Below, piece after piece: positions 9,144 to 17,442 of a DNA stretch of 64,000 nucleotides. The stretch is from JBMYRH01 sp049602155 (GTDB lineage Bacteria; Myxococcota_A; UBA9042; PHBI01; JBMYRH01). The stretch lies in contig JBMYRH010000010.1 of the NCBI GenBank assembly GCA_049602155.1, forward strand, positions 62,001 to 126,000, given 5' to 3'. Position 1 is the first letter of the stretch, and each line of letters begins with the position of its first letter. Position numbers and translations under genes: made by a program. Below the pieces are notes generated by a model. It saw only the letters and a list, made by a program, of their open reading frames with translations, had not been told where the DNA came from and made no database searches.

Positions 9144-10504
9144 GGTCGCACCATAGCGCCGTTAGTTGCCCTTGTCAGTGGCCGACATGGAAACCACGCA
9201 CTGCGTTCCCCATGCCAACACATGGTCAACGCAACTTCGGCGGGTGTGGTCTCACTCCGCTTGAGCGTCATGGCGAGCGAGACCTTGCACAGGTCCAACG
9301 CCGCCGTCGCGACCTGAAGCGCCCCTGTCCTCGGGTCGAGGCGCGGGTTGGCCGCGAGCCACCCCTCTCGTTGGCTCGCGAAGGCATCGAGTGTGCCTGT
9401 CGCGGGATCGAGGAAGGGCTGCTCCATCGTGCGCCACAGCTTGAACCGGCGACTCTCGATCGCCTTCAAGTAACCAAGCGCAGCCTTCTTCGCTTGGGCC
9501 GTCAGCGTGGCATGTGCGCCCTTCAGGGCCTCGGCCAGGGCCTCTCGCTCTGCGTCGGTTTCTGCAAAGCGATCCGCCTCGCACCCGTGCCTCGCGACAT
9601 CGACGGGGGCCTTTGCAGCGCGTCGAATCGTCTTCAACCATTGAGCCATCGCCGTGGCGCCTGCGTCGGAGACGAGGGTGGTCAGCTGCGCTTCATTGGT
9701 GCTCAGGGAGTCACTGCCGTTGACCGTCTTGAGCGGCGTGACGATCTTCAAGAGGGCGAGCGCGTCGCCCCGCAGCGTGGTCATGTCCCCGGCCGCAGCG
9801 CGCTCCTTGAGTGCCTCGGTGAGGAGCGCGATCGCGTCGGTCAGCTGGGTCAGGCTCACCCGCTCCGGTTGCTTGGACCAGCGCTCGACGACCGCCACGA
9901 TCTTGTCAAAAGGCATGGTGGCCAAGAGCTTCTTCACGCGGGCGGTGATCTCAAGGTGCTCAGCCCGCGTTAAGATCGAGGATAAGCGCTGAGTGAGTTG
10001 AGGGCCCACCAGCTCAGCCAAGATCGTGCTCTCATTCAAGCGCTTGGCGGCGGCCGTCGCGAAGGTGGGATCGACCTCGACACGCTTCTCAAGTTTACCG
10101 ATCAACCCCCAGACCGGTTGTGCCAAGCGGCGCTTATTTATCGGGACGGGCTGTGCGGCCAATTGGAGCGTCATCGTCACGGCTTGTCGCAGGTCTGACT
10201 CCAACGCCAAGGTGCGTAAGGTGTGATTAAAGAGGGCGGTTTGAGCCAGCACACGGATCTCAGCGACCTCTGGTTGCTCTGGTTGCTCTGGTTGCGTAGA
10301 GCGCGCATCGAGCGCGTTCAACACCTCTTGGGGCGACTGACGTGCCATCGCGCGGAGGCCCTCAAGCGAGGGCCCCTCTACTGCGTCGCTGGAGGCCGCA
10401 ACAGGCTCTTCGACCTCGGTGCGTGGCTGCTCATTGCAGCTCCACACGTGCAGCAGAGCAGTCATTGCCAGCACTGCCGTCGTTATCGAGGGGGCTCTCA
10501 ACAC
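9140..10504 (-). CDS. Predicted lipoprotein, 454 aa, unknown function
   Basis: GTG start at 10504 with GGAGG five bases upstream. The N-terminus is a lipoprotein signal peptide ending at Cys23 (HVWSC), followed by a Glu/Pro/Ser-rich linker containing a short QPE tandem repeat that also shows at DNA level (10265-10290, repeated ctggttgct on the plus strand). The rest is Ala/Leu-rich and helical with no recognised catalytic motif. The stop overlaps the ATG of the TPR gene by 4 bp, so the envelope lipoprotein and the cytosolic repeat protein are made together. Function unknown. Confidence 0.7.
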   Translation of the reverse strand: MLRAPSITTAVLAMTALLHVWSCNEQPRTEVEEPVAASSDAVEGPSLEGLRAMARQSPQEVLNALDARSTQPEQPEQPEVAEIRVLAQTALFNHTLRTLALESDLRQAVTMTLQLAAQPVPINKRRLAQPVWGLIGKLEKRVEVDPTFATAAAKRLNESTILAELVGPQLTQRLSSILTRAEHLEITARVKKLLATMPFDKIVAVVERWSKQPERVSLTQLTDAIALLTEALKERAAAGDMTTLRGDALALLKIVTPLKTVNGSDSLSTNEAQLTTLVSDAGATAMAQWLKTIRRAAKAPVDVARHGCEADRFAETDAEREALAEALKGAHATLTAQAKKAALGYLKAIESRRFKLWRTMEQPFLDPATGTLDAFASQREGWLAANPRLDPRTGALQVATAALDLCKVSLAMTLKRSETTPAEVALTMCWHGERSAWFPCRPLTRATNGAMVRP

Positions 10505-10601
10505 TCACGCCTCCGTTCACGGCGGAGGGCCAGTGTTGCCACACCCTGTGCGCGCGTCAACGGTCGACGTCAGTCGAGGTCATGAGCGCAAGCCGGGAGC
10601 G

Positions 10602-10624
10602 GCGCGGGCCCTTTGGACCCGCGC
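10602..10624. terminator. GC-rich hairpin, possible terminator
   Basis: Perfect 7-bp arms GCGCGGG/CCCGCGC around a 9-base loop in which CC and GG can extend the stem. It lies between the small gene at 10790..10996 and the lipoprotein gene at 10504, both minus strand. No U tract follows in either direction, so an intrinsic-terminator role is only possible. Confidence 0.35.
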
Positions 10625-10644
10625 GACTCCGCGGTTTAAGAGTC

Positions 10645-10750
10645 GCCCGGCTACGTATGAGCATACGGGTACCCCACGACTGCTCTGTGACTTGAAGCCC
10701 CCATGCCACAGAGAGTCCGTTGTGGGTCGTATGCTCGGTCGTAACCGGGC
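10645..10750. repeat. Long imperfect inverted repeat (about 106 nt hairpin)
   Basis: The left arm begins GCCCGGCTACG and continues GAGCATACG, then CCCAC and CTCTGTG. The right arm, read in reverse complement from 10750, begins GCCCGGTTACG and repeats GAGCATACG, CCCAC and CTCTGTG in the same order with only short mismatched spacers. The two arms can fold into one long stem with internal bulges and a loop near 10692-10706. It sits in a gene-poor stretch between 10505 and 10790. It could be a structured RNA, a transcription signal or a small palindromic mobile repeat; nothing here decides between them. Confidence 0.6.
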
Positions 10751-10789
10751 GTGACTGGTCGCGGCGTCCTTGCGCCGCCGGTGTGACCG

Positions 10790-10996
10790 CTATGCCGCCA
10801 CGTGTGCGCCATCGGAGAGCCGATTGGATCCGAGCGCGTTGAGTTGTCCGTTCTCAATCTTCATTGCGAGGGTGATGAGACCTCGTGACACCCGAAGACG
10901 ACCTTCGCTCGCGAGGCGACTTGCCTCGCTCAGAAGTCGGGCCGCCATGGGCTCTTCGACTTCGTACTGTGTTGTTCCAATCTGGATCGTGTGCAT
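10790..10996 (-). CDS. Small hypothetical protein, 68 aa
   Basis: ATG 10996 opens a 68-codon frame (MHTIQIGTTQYEVEEPMAARL and on) with regular helical composition: Ala/Leu/Glu-rich centre, then VSRGLITLAMKIENGQL. No membrane segment or Cys motif. The ribosome-binding site is weak (GAGACGG about 9 bases upstream). It is the only plausible gene in the 700-bp gap between the lipoprotein and the DUF3108 gene. Coding status is supported by amino-acid composition only. Confidence 0.45.
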   Translation of the reverse strand: MHTIQIGTTQYEVEEPMAARLLSEASRLASEGRLRVSRGLITLAMKIENGQLNALGSNRLSDGAHVAA

Positions 10997-11081
10997 CGTT
11001 TAACCGTCTCGGGTCGAGTCGATCGGGATCGTGCGGGGGATCGAGGACACTCGCCAATTTTTCGATCCAGATTGCTTAAAA

Positions 11082-11200
11082 GCGTCGAATTTCGGGCATT
11101 AGCGCTGCACAAAACGCCCCAGTATTGACGAAAAACGACACGATTCGACGCCGGGATTTGGGTCGACGCCTTGAATCATTCACACTCAGGGGCGTCGAAC
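11082..11200. promoter_or_regulatory. Repeated GCGTCGAA motifs upstream of the DUF3108 gene
   Basis: GCGTCGAAT at 11082-11090 and its exact reverse complement ATTCGACGC at 11143-11151 form a 9-bp inverted repeat. A further GCGTCGAAC lies at 11192-11200, just before the ATG at 11206, and a related GTCGACGCC at 11162-11170. The sites lie in AT-richer DNA than the surroundings, between a minus-strand and a plus-strand gene. Repeated sites of this kind could be a regulator-binding region, but no regulator can be named. Confidence 0.35.
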
Positions 11201-11205
11201 TGAAC

Positions 11206-12000
11206 ATGACTGCACCTGCCAATCGAACTCTGCTCGTCGTTGGACAGCTCCTCGTGACTTTGTCGCTTGTCACGGGCTCCGCCGTCGCGTCGACCTCTTC
11301 GTTGCACGAGCCAGCGGGCATCTTTCGCTATCAAATGACGGCGATGGGGACGCTCGGTGGTGAGGCTGTCTTGACCGTGGAGGAGGCCACCAAGATCGGG
11401 GAAGGAGCCGCACGTCGAATTCGGCTTGAGGTGCGCACTTCCGGGGTCGCAGGTCGCGTATTCAGGGCGGAAGGTGATGGCACGACGGTGGTCGACGAAG
11501 CGTTCAACCCACTGCGGATGAAGTGGTCCTCGACGACTCGCGGCAAACGGCGTGAGGCCAAGCTCGCGCTTCACTCAAAGGGTGTCCAAGGCCGCTACCG
11601 CCATAAAGACAACGTCCTCCATAAGGTCGACATCACGACGAAGAGCTGGCCCTTAGACGCCATCAGCGCGTACCTGTGGCTCCCTCAGCAGCCCTTAAAG
11701 GCCGGCACGACCTATGCTCGGACCTTCTTTGATGGCCGCCGGATCGGCACGCTCCGGGCCACGGTTGGTGTGGCGCGATCCATTCAAGTCCCAGTCGGGC
11801 TGCGTGACGTGGTGCCGATGACGATCGTCGCGGGCCGCGCCGGGCGCGAAAAGGACGTGACCTTCTGGATCGGGGTCACAGATCGGGTCCTCTACCGCAT
11901 CGAGGTGTCTCATGGGATCTTGGGCATGGTGCGCGCTGATCTGACCGGAGCTCAGAGGCCGGATAAGGCCCTAGGCCGGGGTGAGGAAGCGCGCGAGTAG
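11206..12000 (+). CDS. DUF3108-type exported protein
   Basis: A 264-residue product with an N-terminal signal peptide (LLVVGQLLVTLSLVTGSAVAS) followed by a beta-rich domain matching the DUF3108 pattern: FRYQMTAMGTLGGEAVLTVEE near the start, KVDITTKSWPLDAISAYLWL in the middle and a late basic segment. The family is periplasmic and of unknown biochemical role. ATG 11206 is chosen because the signal peptide then starts the protein; a TTG at 11125 in frame would prepend 27 charged residues ahead of it. The 3' end overlaps the pcrA gene on the other strand by 30 bp. Confidence 0.75.
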   Translation: MTAPANRTLLVVGQLLVTLSLVTGSAVASTSSLHEPAGIFRYQMTAMGTLGGEAVLTVEEATKIGEGAARRIRLEVRTSGVAGRVFRAEGDGTTVVDEAFNPLRMKWSSTTRGKRREAKLALHSKGVQGRYRHKDNVLHKVDITTKSWPLDAISAYLWLPQQPLKAGTTYARTFFDGRRIGTLRATVGVARSIQVPVGLRDVVPMTIVAGRAGREKDVTFWIGVTDRVLYRIEVSHGILGMVRADLTGAQRPDKALGRGEEARE

Positions 12001-14181
12001 TGTCTTCACTGCGCCATCACTGAAGCGGACTTTGACCTTCGCATGGGGGCCTTGCCCGTTGATGCTTAGGACGCTCCCCTCTCCAAAGGTTGCGTGGAAG
12101 ACGAGGCTTGAGGGCCCCATCGCTTGAGGCTCTTGGCTGAACTCCTCGTAGCTCGGCATCGACTGGTCGAAGTCCTCAGCGGGGCTAGAGCTCCACCCGG
12201 AGCTCTCCCCTGTGTCGCGTCGTCGTGCGCCCCAGGTGGGCTTGGGTGGCTCTGTGAAGGCCATGGACTCCGCCGGCAGGCCGTCGAGCATGTTGCTCGG
12301 CAGCGCCATCGCGGTCTGTCCGTAGCGTCGCCGCACCTCGGCGCGGGTGAGCGTGAGGCGCTCCCTGGCGCGGGTCATCGCGACATAGGCGAGGCGCCGC
12401 TCCTCTTCGAGCCCGCCGATCTCCTCTAGGCTGTTGAAGTGCGGAAAGAGGCCGTGCTCCATGCCGGTCAAGAAGACGACGTCGAACTCGAGCCCCTTCG
12501 CCGTGTGCGCGGTCATCATCACAAGGCGATCATCCGCGGCAGTGCCCATTTGGGCCCGATCGATGTCCGCGACTAAGCTCACCTGCTCAAGGTAGGCGGC
12601 GAGCCCCGTGTCCTCGGAGCGCTCGCCGAACTCGTCGATGGCGTTCATCAGCTCTTGGAGGTTCTCAAGGCGCGCGTCGGCCTCGGCGCTGCGTTGGGAC
12701 TTGAGGCGGGTCACATAGCCTGTTTGATCCAGGATCGCCTCCATCACCTCCAGCGCGGTGCCGGTCTGCGCGATGCCCTGCAGGTCCTTGATCAGGGTGA
12801 CAAACCCACCCAACTTCTTCTTTTGTGACGCCGTCCCGGTCTCGGCGAGCGCTTGGCAGGCCTCCCAGAAGGTCGCGCTGTGGCGCCCAGCGCGCTCGTG
12901 GATCGCCGCCACGGTGACGCGGCCGATGCCGCGGGGCGGCGTGTTGATGATCCGCTCCCAGGAGATGATGTCCTGAGGGTTGAGGAGCACCCGGAGGTAC
13001 GCGAGCGCGTCCTTGACCTCAGCACGCTCATAGAAGCGCACACCACCGACGATCGCGTAGGGCACGCCCCACTGTCGGAAGGCGTCCTCGAGGGTTCGAC
13101 TCTGAGCATGGGTCCGATAAAAGACCGCCATCTCCCGGAGCGGGGTCTGGCCACGCAAGGCCAGCACCTCTCGCGCGATGTAAGCCGCCTCCGCGTTGTC
13201 CGTCGGCGCGACGTGCACTTTGACAGGCTCACCTGCGGGCTTCTCGGTCCAGAGCGCCTTGGCGTGGCGCGTTCTGTTTTGGCTGATGAGGGCGCTGGCC
13301 ACGTTCAGGATGTTCCCGCTACATCGGTAGTTCCGCTCGAGCCGGACGACCGTCACTTCAGGGAGCGCGCGATCGAAGCTGAGGATGTTCTCGACCTCAG
13401 CTCCGCGCCATCGATAGATGCTCTGGTCGTCGTCACCGACCACGCAGATGCGCTTGGCGTCGTTAAGCACCGCCATCAGAAATTGGTATTGGACGACGTT
13501 GGTGTCTTGGAACTCGTCCACGAGGACGTAGCGCCAGCGCTGCTTGTACTCGCTCGCCACCAGGGGCTGAGTGGTCATGATGCGCAGGGGCAACATGAGG
13601 AGGTCTGCGAAGTCGACTGCGCCCGCCGCCCGCATCTCGGTTTCGTAGGCTGCGTAGATGCTCAGCCAGGGATCCGTCGGCTCGATGGCGTCCTCTTCGG
13701 CGACCTGATCCGGGCTCAAATTCCGCTGCTTGGCGCGGTTGATGAAGCCCTGGAGGGCTTTGGGTTCGTACCGATCTTTAGAGAGCCCAGCCGCCTCGAT
13801 GGCGCGCCCGACCATCGCCTTTTGATCGTCTGAGTCGTAGATGATGAAGCCCTGAGGCACACCGACTAACGTCCCGTGTGTGCGCAGGATGCGGACTCCG
13901 ATGCGGTGGAATGTGCCGAGCCAAAGATCGTCGGCGGCGGGCCCGAGGAGCTCATGGCATCGCTCGCGCATCTCGCCAGCGGCCTTGTTGGTGAAGGTCA
14001 CGGCGAGGATTTGCCACGGCGCATAGCCCTCTTGAGAGACCAGCCAGGCGATCTTCCGTGTGATCGCGCGGGTCTTACCGCTCCCCGCGCCAGCCAGGAT
14101 CAAGACGGGGCCCTGGTTGGCCAACACGGCCTCTTTCTGGGCGTCGTTTAGCCCCTGGAGGATCTGGTCCGCAGTGTCCAT
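11971..14181 (-). CDS. pcrA: UvrD/PcrA superfamily 1 DNA helicase
   Basis: ATP-dependent 3'-5' DNA helicase of the UvrD/PcrA/Rep group, acting in repair and removal of recombination intermediates. The 736-residue protein has Walker A GAGSGKT (31-37), FTNKAAGEM, the DEFQDTN Walker B, GDDDQSIYRWRGA, and the late MTAHTAKGLEFD and VAMTRAR motifs. The C-terminus (VFHATFGEGSVLSINGQG and on) matches the Tudor-like tail that PcrA/UvrD use to bind RNA polymerase, which favours PcrA over Rep. Length is normal. Confidence 0.95.
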   Translation of the reverse strand: MDTADQILQGLNDAQKEAVLANQGPVLILAGAGSGKTRAITRKIAWLVSQEGYAPWQILAVTFTNKAAGEMRERCHELLGPAADDLWLGTFHRIGVRILRTHGTLVGVPQGFIIYDSDDQKAMVGRAIEAAGLSKDRYEPKALQGFINRAKQRNLSPDQVAEEDAIEPTDPWLSIYAAYETEMRAAGAVDFADLLMLPLRIMTTQPLVASEYKQRWRYVLVDEFQDTNVVQYQFLMAVLNDAKRICVVGDDDQSIYRWRGAEVENILSFDRALPEVTVVRLERNYRCSGNILNVASALISQNRTRHAKALWTEKPAGEPVKVHVAPTDNAEAAYIAREVLALRGQTPLREMAVFYRTHAQSRTLEDAFRQWGVPYAIVGGVRFYERAEVKDALAYLRVLLNPQDIISWERIINTPPRGIGRVTVAAIHERAGRHSATFWEACQALAETGTASQKKKLGGFVTLIKDLQGIAQTGTALEVMEAILDQTGYVTRLKSQRSAEADARLENLQELMNAIDEFGERSEDTGLAAYLEQVSLVADIDRAQMGTAADDRLVMMTAHTAKGLEFDVVFLTGMEHGLFPHFNSLEEIGGLEEERRLAYVAMTRARERLTLTRAEVRRRYGQTAMALPSNMLDGLPAESMAFTEPPKPTWGARRRDTGESSGWSSSPAEDFDQSMPSYEEFSQEPQAMGPSSLVFHATFGEGSVLSINGQGPHAKVKVRFSDGAVKTLLARFLTPA

Positions 14182-14212
14182 GCTGCGACCCTCTCAGTCG
14201 CGTCTGTTCGCG

Positions 14213-14959
14213 TCAACCGGCGATGTCGATGATGACGACCGAGGCGTCAGCCACGATCTGCCGCTGAGTTGCGTTGCGGATGATCGTACCCGCCATGGCG
14301 TCCAAGCTGGGGGCGCCGACGCTCGCTGTGAGGAGGTCTTTACCGGCGACGATGCCGGCCACTCCACATGAGCACAGGACCATTCGGGACATCGGCTGGA
14401 TCTTGAACGAGATGGCGTCGACGGCCAGGGGCGCTTGCTGTCCAAGCCCTTGTTGCCCTGTCATCCGAAGCGGCTGGAGCGCCACCATCGTCCCCTCGTT
14501 CCTCGTCGGTGCCTTCGCACCCGCAGAGTGATCGTGGGTGACTCGGACGACCCGACCGCTCCGAATGATGTAGCCACGGGTCGTCCCGACGTGCGCCATC
14601 ACGCCCATTCCGTCTCGCATCACGAGCACGGTCGCGCTTGTGTCGGGGTTAGAGTTGATTCCGTAGGTCGCCCGGATGGTCTGAGAGGCCACCTGGAAGA
14701 TGCCGTCGAAGACCGCCTTGACGCGTCGCCAAGAGCCTGTGGGTGTACTCAGGCTGGCCACGTTTTGAGAGAGGACCGTCGCGTGCTCGGCCAGGGAAGC
14801 CAGGAAGATGCGGGATGCAGAGTCCCCAGCGCCTGGCGCCGGCGGCCCTGAGCTCACCGCGAAGAGGCCCCGCTGGTCGTCGCGTAAGACTGCGTCCTTA
14901 CGGCCAATGGCGACTTGGGCCTCTGCCGTACGGGCAAACGACACGTGATGAAGAGACAT
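14213..14959 (-). CDS. PP2C-fold protein lacking metal-binding Asp residues (pseudophosphatase)
   Basis: The 248-residue sequence follows the PPM/PP2C order: GLFAVSSG where active enzymes have FAVADGMGG, a central SATVLVMRDGMGVMAHVGTT stretch typical of the family core, then VTHDHS, and VLCSCGV where active enzymes have LCSDGL. The metal-ligand Asp positions are therefore Ser37 and Cys198, and the late DN motif reads DASVV. PP2C enzymes need these residues for the binuclear metal centre, so this member is predicted to be inactive as a phosphatase and may bind phosphoproteins or act as a scaffold. Start ATG 14959 with GAGG eight bases upstream. Confidence 0.7.
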   Translation of the reverse strand: MSLHHVSFARTAEAQVAIGRKDAVLRDDQRGLFAVSSGPPAPGAGDSASRIFLASLAEHATVLSQNVASLSTPTGSWRRVKAVFDGIFQVASQTIRATYGINSNPDTSATVLVMRDGMGVMAHVGTTRGYIIRSGRVVRVTHDHSAGAKAPTRNEGTMVALQPLRMTGQQGLGQQAPLAVDAISFKIQPMSRMVLCSCGVAGIVAGKDLLTASVGAPSLDAMAGTIIRNATQRQIVADASVVIIDIAG

Positions 14960-15085
14960 GCAGCAGACCTCAACGGGGGGCAGGAGGAGGGCCCATCATA
15001 CGCTACCCACCCCACCGGACGTCAACGCTGTGCGCGAGGCTTAATGCTCGAGGTCCTGATACCCAATGCGCACCGCAGTGGAAGC

Positions 15086-15501
15086 TCAGAGCCTGATAGC
15101 CTCGATGCGCGCGGCGATATCGTCCCGCGCGGCTCGGAAGTGTGCGAGGCGCTCGGCGTCGCTTAAGGCCTCATGTTTTCGGTCGGGGTCGGTCAGGGGC
15201 CAGTGCAGTCGCTCTTTGGCGCCTAACACTGTGGGGCAGACCTCTTCGGCGCAGAGGGTGATCACGAGGTCGATCGTCTCGGGGTCGATCTCGGACGCCG
15301 CCGTCGATTCATGGGCTGTGATGTCGATCCCGACCTCCGCCATGGCTGCGACGGCGTAAGGGTTGACGCGGGTCGGAGACGAGCCGGCAGAGTGGACTGT
15401 GACGGCGTTGCCGAAGTGAGCTCGCGCCAACCCTTCAGCCATCTGGGAGCGTGCGGAGTTCGCGACGCAGAGGAAGAGGATGGCGCGCTTGGGTGTGGGG
15501 G

Positions 15502-15505
<4 letters not shown>
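15086..15505 (-). CDS. arsC: Arsenate reductase, low-MW phosphatase type
   Basis: Reduces arsenate to arsenite in the cytoplasm, using a cysteine relay usually recharged by thioredoxin. The 139-residue protein has the phosphatase-like loop C-V-A-N-S-A-R (CX5R) at its N-terminus, the SAGSSP segment, and the paired cysteines in LCAEEVCP that serve as relay residues in thioredoxin-coupled ArsC. A WPLTDP motif is also typical. The start codon overlaps the acr3 stop in an ATGA junction (15502-15505), making it the third gene of the ars operon. Confidence 0.93.
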
Positions 15506-16527
<1,022 letters not shown>

Positions 16528-16528
16528 C

Positions 16529-16861
16529 TTAGAGCTCCTCTAGCAGCGCGCGGAGAAGGAGTAATGCGCCTGGTTCCAGGCAGTAGCAGACCTTGGGCCC
16601 CTCGATGCTCCCTCGCACGAGCCCTGCGTGTTTCAGGACCTTTAGGTGCTGAGACACGGTCGACTGGGCCAGAGGGAGCGTGTCGACGATGTCGCTCACG
16701 CAGGCCTCGACCTCGTTGAGATAGCGGATGATGGCCACACGCGCCGGGTGCCCGAGCGCCTTCGCCAGCGCAGCGAGCGCTTCGTTGCGGCCCTCAGAGG
16801 TCGCCGGGAGGTCCAGTGCGTCCGCGGGTGGTGGACAGCACTCGTTTGTCTCAGTCGTCAT
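16529..16861 (-). CDS. arsR: ArsR-family metalloregulatory repressor
   Basis: Winged-helix repressor of the SmtB/ArsR family, released from DNA by arsenite or a similar thiophilic metalloid. The 110-residue protein carries the recognition helix QSTVSQHLKVLKHAGLV. Cysteine candidates for metalloid binding are a CC pair at the N-terminus (NECCPPP), EACVSDIV on the helix before the recognition region, and VCYCL near the wing. First gene of arsR-acr3-arsC, preceded by a 27-bp palindrome that is its likely operator. Confidence 0.92.
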   Translation of the reverse strand: MTTETNECCPPPADALDLPATSEGRNEALAALAKALGHPARVAIIRYLNEVEACVSDIVDTLPLAQSTVSQHLKVLKHAGLVRGSIEGPKVCYCLEPGALLLLRALLEEL

Positions 16862-16884
16862 CGTTCAAGGCCGCCTGCTCAGCT

Positions 16885-16911
16885 TAATCGTTAATCGTCG
16901 ATTAGCGATTA
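16885..16911. promoter_or_regulatory. Probable ArsR operator, 27-bp palindrome
   Basis: The left half TAATCGTTAATCG and right half CGATTAGCGATTA are reverse complements with one mismatched pair, centred on T16898. Each half contains two TAATCG-type boxes, so the site could take two dimers. It lies 24-50 bp upstream of the arsR start, where it would cover the promoter. Strong imperfect dyads of this type are the usual ArsR/SmtB targets. Confidence 0.75.
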
Positions 16912-17108
16912 GGGCGTCGAGAGTCAAGTTTCGAATGAAATGTCCCGTAGACCTCCCAGCAGGATGGGCAGCGCAGTGCGTGTGCCTTGAATCGATACCC
17001 CTAAATCCCTACCACTAAAGAGCAGGAAGCAATGGTGAACCCCCGCTGTTGTTCTAGCAGGCTCAGCAGACCGACTCTTCCGTTCTCTGCCGGCCTAGGA
17101 GCACGATT

Positions 17109-17423
17109 ATGAGACCAACGACCAGCTGGCTTTCCGCCGAATTCTGGGTGTGTCGCCACCACATGGGCGGGGTGCGACTCCCAGCCGCCGCGACCGAATG
17201 CTACTACCGTGGCTGCAGCTCTGTCCGTCCGGACATGGAGATGCGTCCCGAGCCTGTCCCAGAGCCAGCCATCGAGCTGCCTATTCGGGAGTCCGGGATC
17301 ACCACCTGCGACTGGCATTCGTGCCATGATATCGCCCGCCCCGGCTCCAAGTATTGCTCGCGTCGCTGCTCGAACCGCAACGCGCGGCAACGCCACCGCA
17401 AGCGCAAGCGCGAGGCGGCATAG
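17109..17423 (+). CDS. Small double zinc-ribbon-like protein, 104 aa
   Basis: AGGAG lies just upstream of ATG 17109. The N-terminal part has a Cys/His cluster (WVCRHHMGGV followed by ECYYRGC) and the C-terminal part a second one (TTCDWHSCHD with YCSRRCSNRNARQR), ending in a very basic tail. The spacing suggests two zinc-binding knuckles and nucleic-acid contact through the basic end. No named family is claimed. It stands alone between the ars operon and a minus-strand regulator. Confidence 0.65.
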   Translation: MRPTTSWLSAEFWVCRHHMGGVRLPAAATECYYRGCSSVRPDMEMRPEPVPEPAIELPIRESGITTCDWHSCHDIARPGSKYCSRRCSNRNARQRHRKRKREAA

Positions 17424-17442
17424 GCAGCCCGAGACGTCCGCG

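Noticed and set aside
12853..13833. 326-codon plus-strand frame opposite pcrA
   Set aside because: Antisense shadow; helicase motifs fix the coding strand.
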